This document shows positions 52,086 through 52,257 of a stretch of DNA of 52,257 nucleotides, piece by piece (within the stretch, counting starts at the first letter, position 1; every line of letters begins with the position of its first letter). The notes under the pieces were generated by a model. The model saw nothing but the letters and a program-made list of their open reading frames with translations. It was not told the DNA's origin and did no database searches. The position numbers were made by a program, and so were the translations under genes. Origin of the DNA: Acidobacteria bacterium UBA823 (GTDB taxonomy: Bacteria > Acidobacteriota > Vicinamibacteria > Vicinamibacterales > UBA823); assembly GCA_002296225.1 (NCBI GenBank), contig DBHR01000007.1, forward strand, positions 1 through 52,257, in the 5' to 3' direction.

Positions 52086-52257
52086 CCACAGCTGGACAGT
52101 CACCTCAAAGTCGCAGCCCGCGGCTGGCTATGTCCGGCATCACAAAGCGCTTTGGTGCGACGGTTGCGCTCGACGCTGTCAATCTTCACGTTAACTCCGG
52201 TGAAGTGCTTGCGCTGGTTGGTGAGAACGGGGCAGGCAAGTCGACCCTGATGAAGAT
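52082..52257 (+). CDS. Sugar ABC transporter ATP-binding protein, N-terminal part (cut by window end)
   Basis: 58 codons of an ABC ATPase: LAMSGITKRFGATVALDAVN at about 16-35, and the Walker A GENGAGKSTLMK near 47-58. This resembles RbsA/MglA-type double ATPases, which usually contain two nucleotide-binding domains; only the start is visible. ATG 52082 overlaps the binding-protein stop as ATGA. The operon presumably continues with a permease beyond the window. Confidence 0.9.
   Translation, partial: MTTAGQSPQSRSPRLAMSGITKRFGATVALDAVNLHVNSGEVLALVGENGAGKSTLMK

Overview
The window comes from a Gram-negative, aerobic, high-GC bacterium. Visual GC is about 60%, with a strong third-position GC bias in genes. 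Outer-membrane beta-barrel architecture, signal peptides and lipoprotein signals point to two membranes. Complex I subunits and an oxygen-dependent benzoyl-CoA epoxygenase point to aerobic life. The mix of a peptidase/beta-propeller/beta-barrel fusion, a YpdA-type reductase, a CUAEP-tail radical SAM protein and Box genes fits Acidobacteriota best (Vicinamibacteria or 'subgroup 6' style). That placement is inference, because no rRNA or other marker is present. I see no tRNA, rRNA, CRISPR array, insertion sequence or phage gene; this looks like ordinary chromosome.

Layout. 1-3.8 kb: purine and methionine salvage (PNP fragment, mtnA), tsaD, a NUDIX hydrolase and an HD protein. 3.9-6.8 kb (minus): the trkA-trkH potassium uptake operon. 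6.9-12.5 kb: a CoA-metabolism operon (thiolase, beta-decarboxylating dehydrogenase, second thiolase, 3-hydroxyacyl-CoA dehydrogenase), then folE and an exported protein. 12.6-18.5 kb: housekeeping genes (ypdA, Lon-N protein, type-5 uracil-DNA glycosylase, lipA, a stand-alone 5'-3' exonuclease, a metallo-hydrolase). 18.5-26 kb: an aerobic benzoyl-CoA (Box) catabolic locus. boxC, boxB, a 3-hydroxyacyl-CoA dehydrogenase and an enoyl-CoA hydratase run on the plus strand. They diverge from a minus-strand operon of a tandem-OsmC protein and a PaaK-type CoA ligase. 26.1-27.5 kb: a ferredoxin with an orphan nuoB-nuoI pair. 27.5-33.8 kb: envelope proteins (a TPR/double aspartyl protease, a giant peptidase-propeller-barrel fusion, TlpA). 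34-36.7 kb: small and hypothetical genes plus a YheT-like hydrolase. 36.8-41 kb: a sodium/solute symporter, a radical SAM selenoprotein and an ATP-grasp enzyme. 41-46.8 kb: YggX-like protein, DHA2 exporter, molybdopterin oxidoreductase, DUF3810 protein. 46.9-52.3 kb: a glycine-betaine-type ABC system with fused permease and binding protein, a TPR protein, and the start of a sugar-type ABC transporter.

The most notable item is at 38295-39683. The radical SAM gene does not end at the first TGA (39645-39647). That TGA reads through as selenocysteine in the tail C-U-A-E-P, and a bacterial SECIS hairpin with an AGGTC apical loop starts 12 nt after it. The downstream ATP-grasp gene suggests an uncharacterised modification or ligation pathway.

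A second theme is gene starts. Six genes have a TANNNT -10 element ending 6-9 nt before the start codon and no Shine-Dalgarno, which predicts leaderless mRNAs. Other genes have clear GGAGG-type sites, so the genome appears to use both modes. All functional calls rest on motif recognition by eye; no database search was run.
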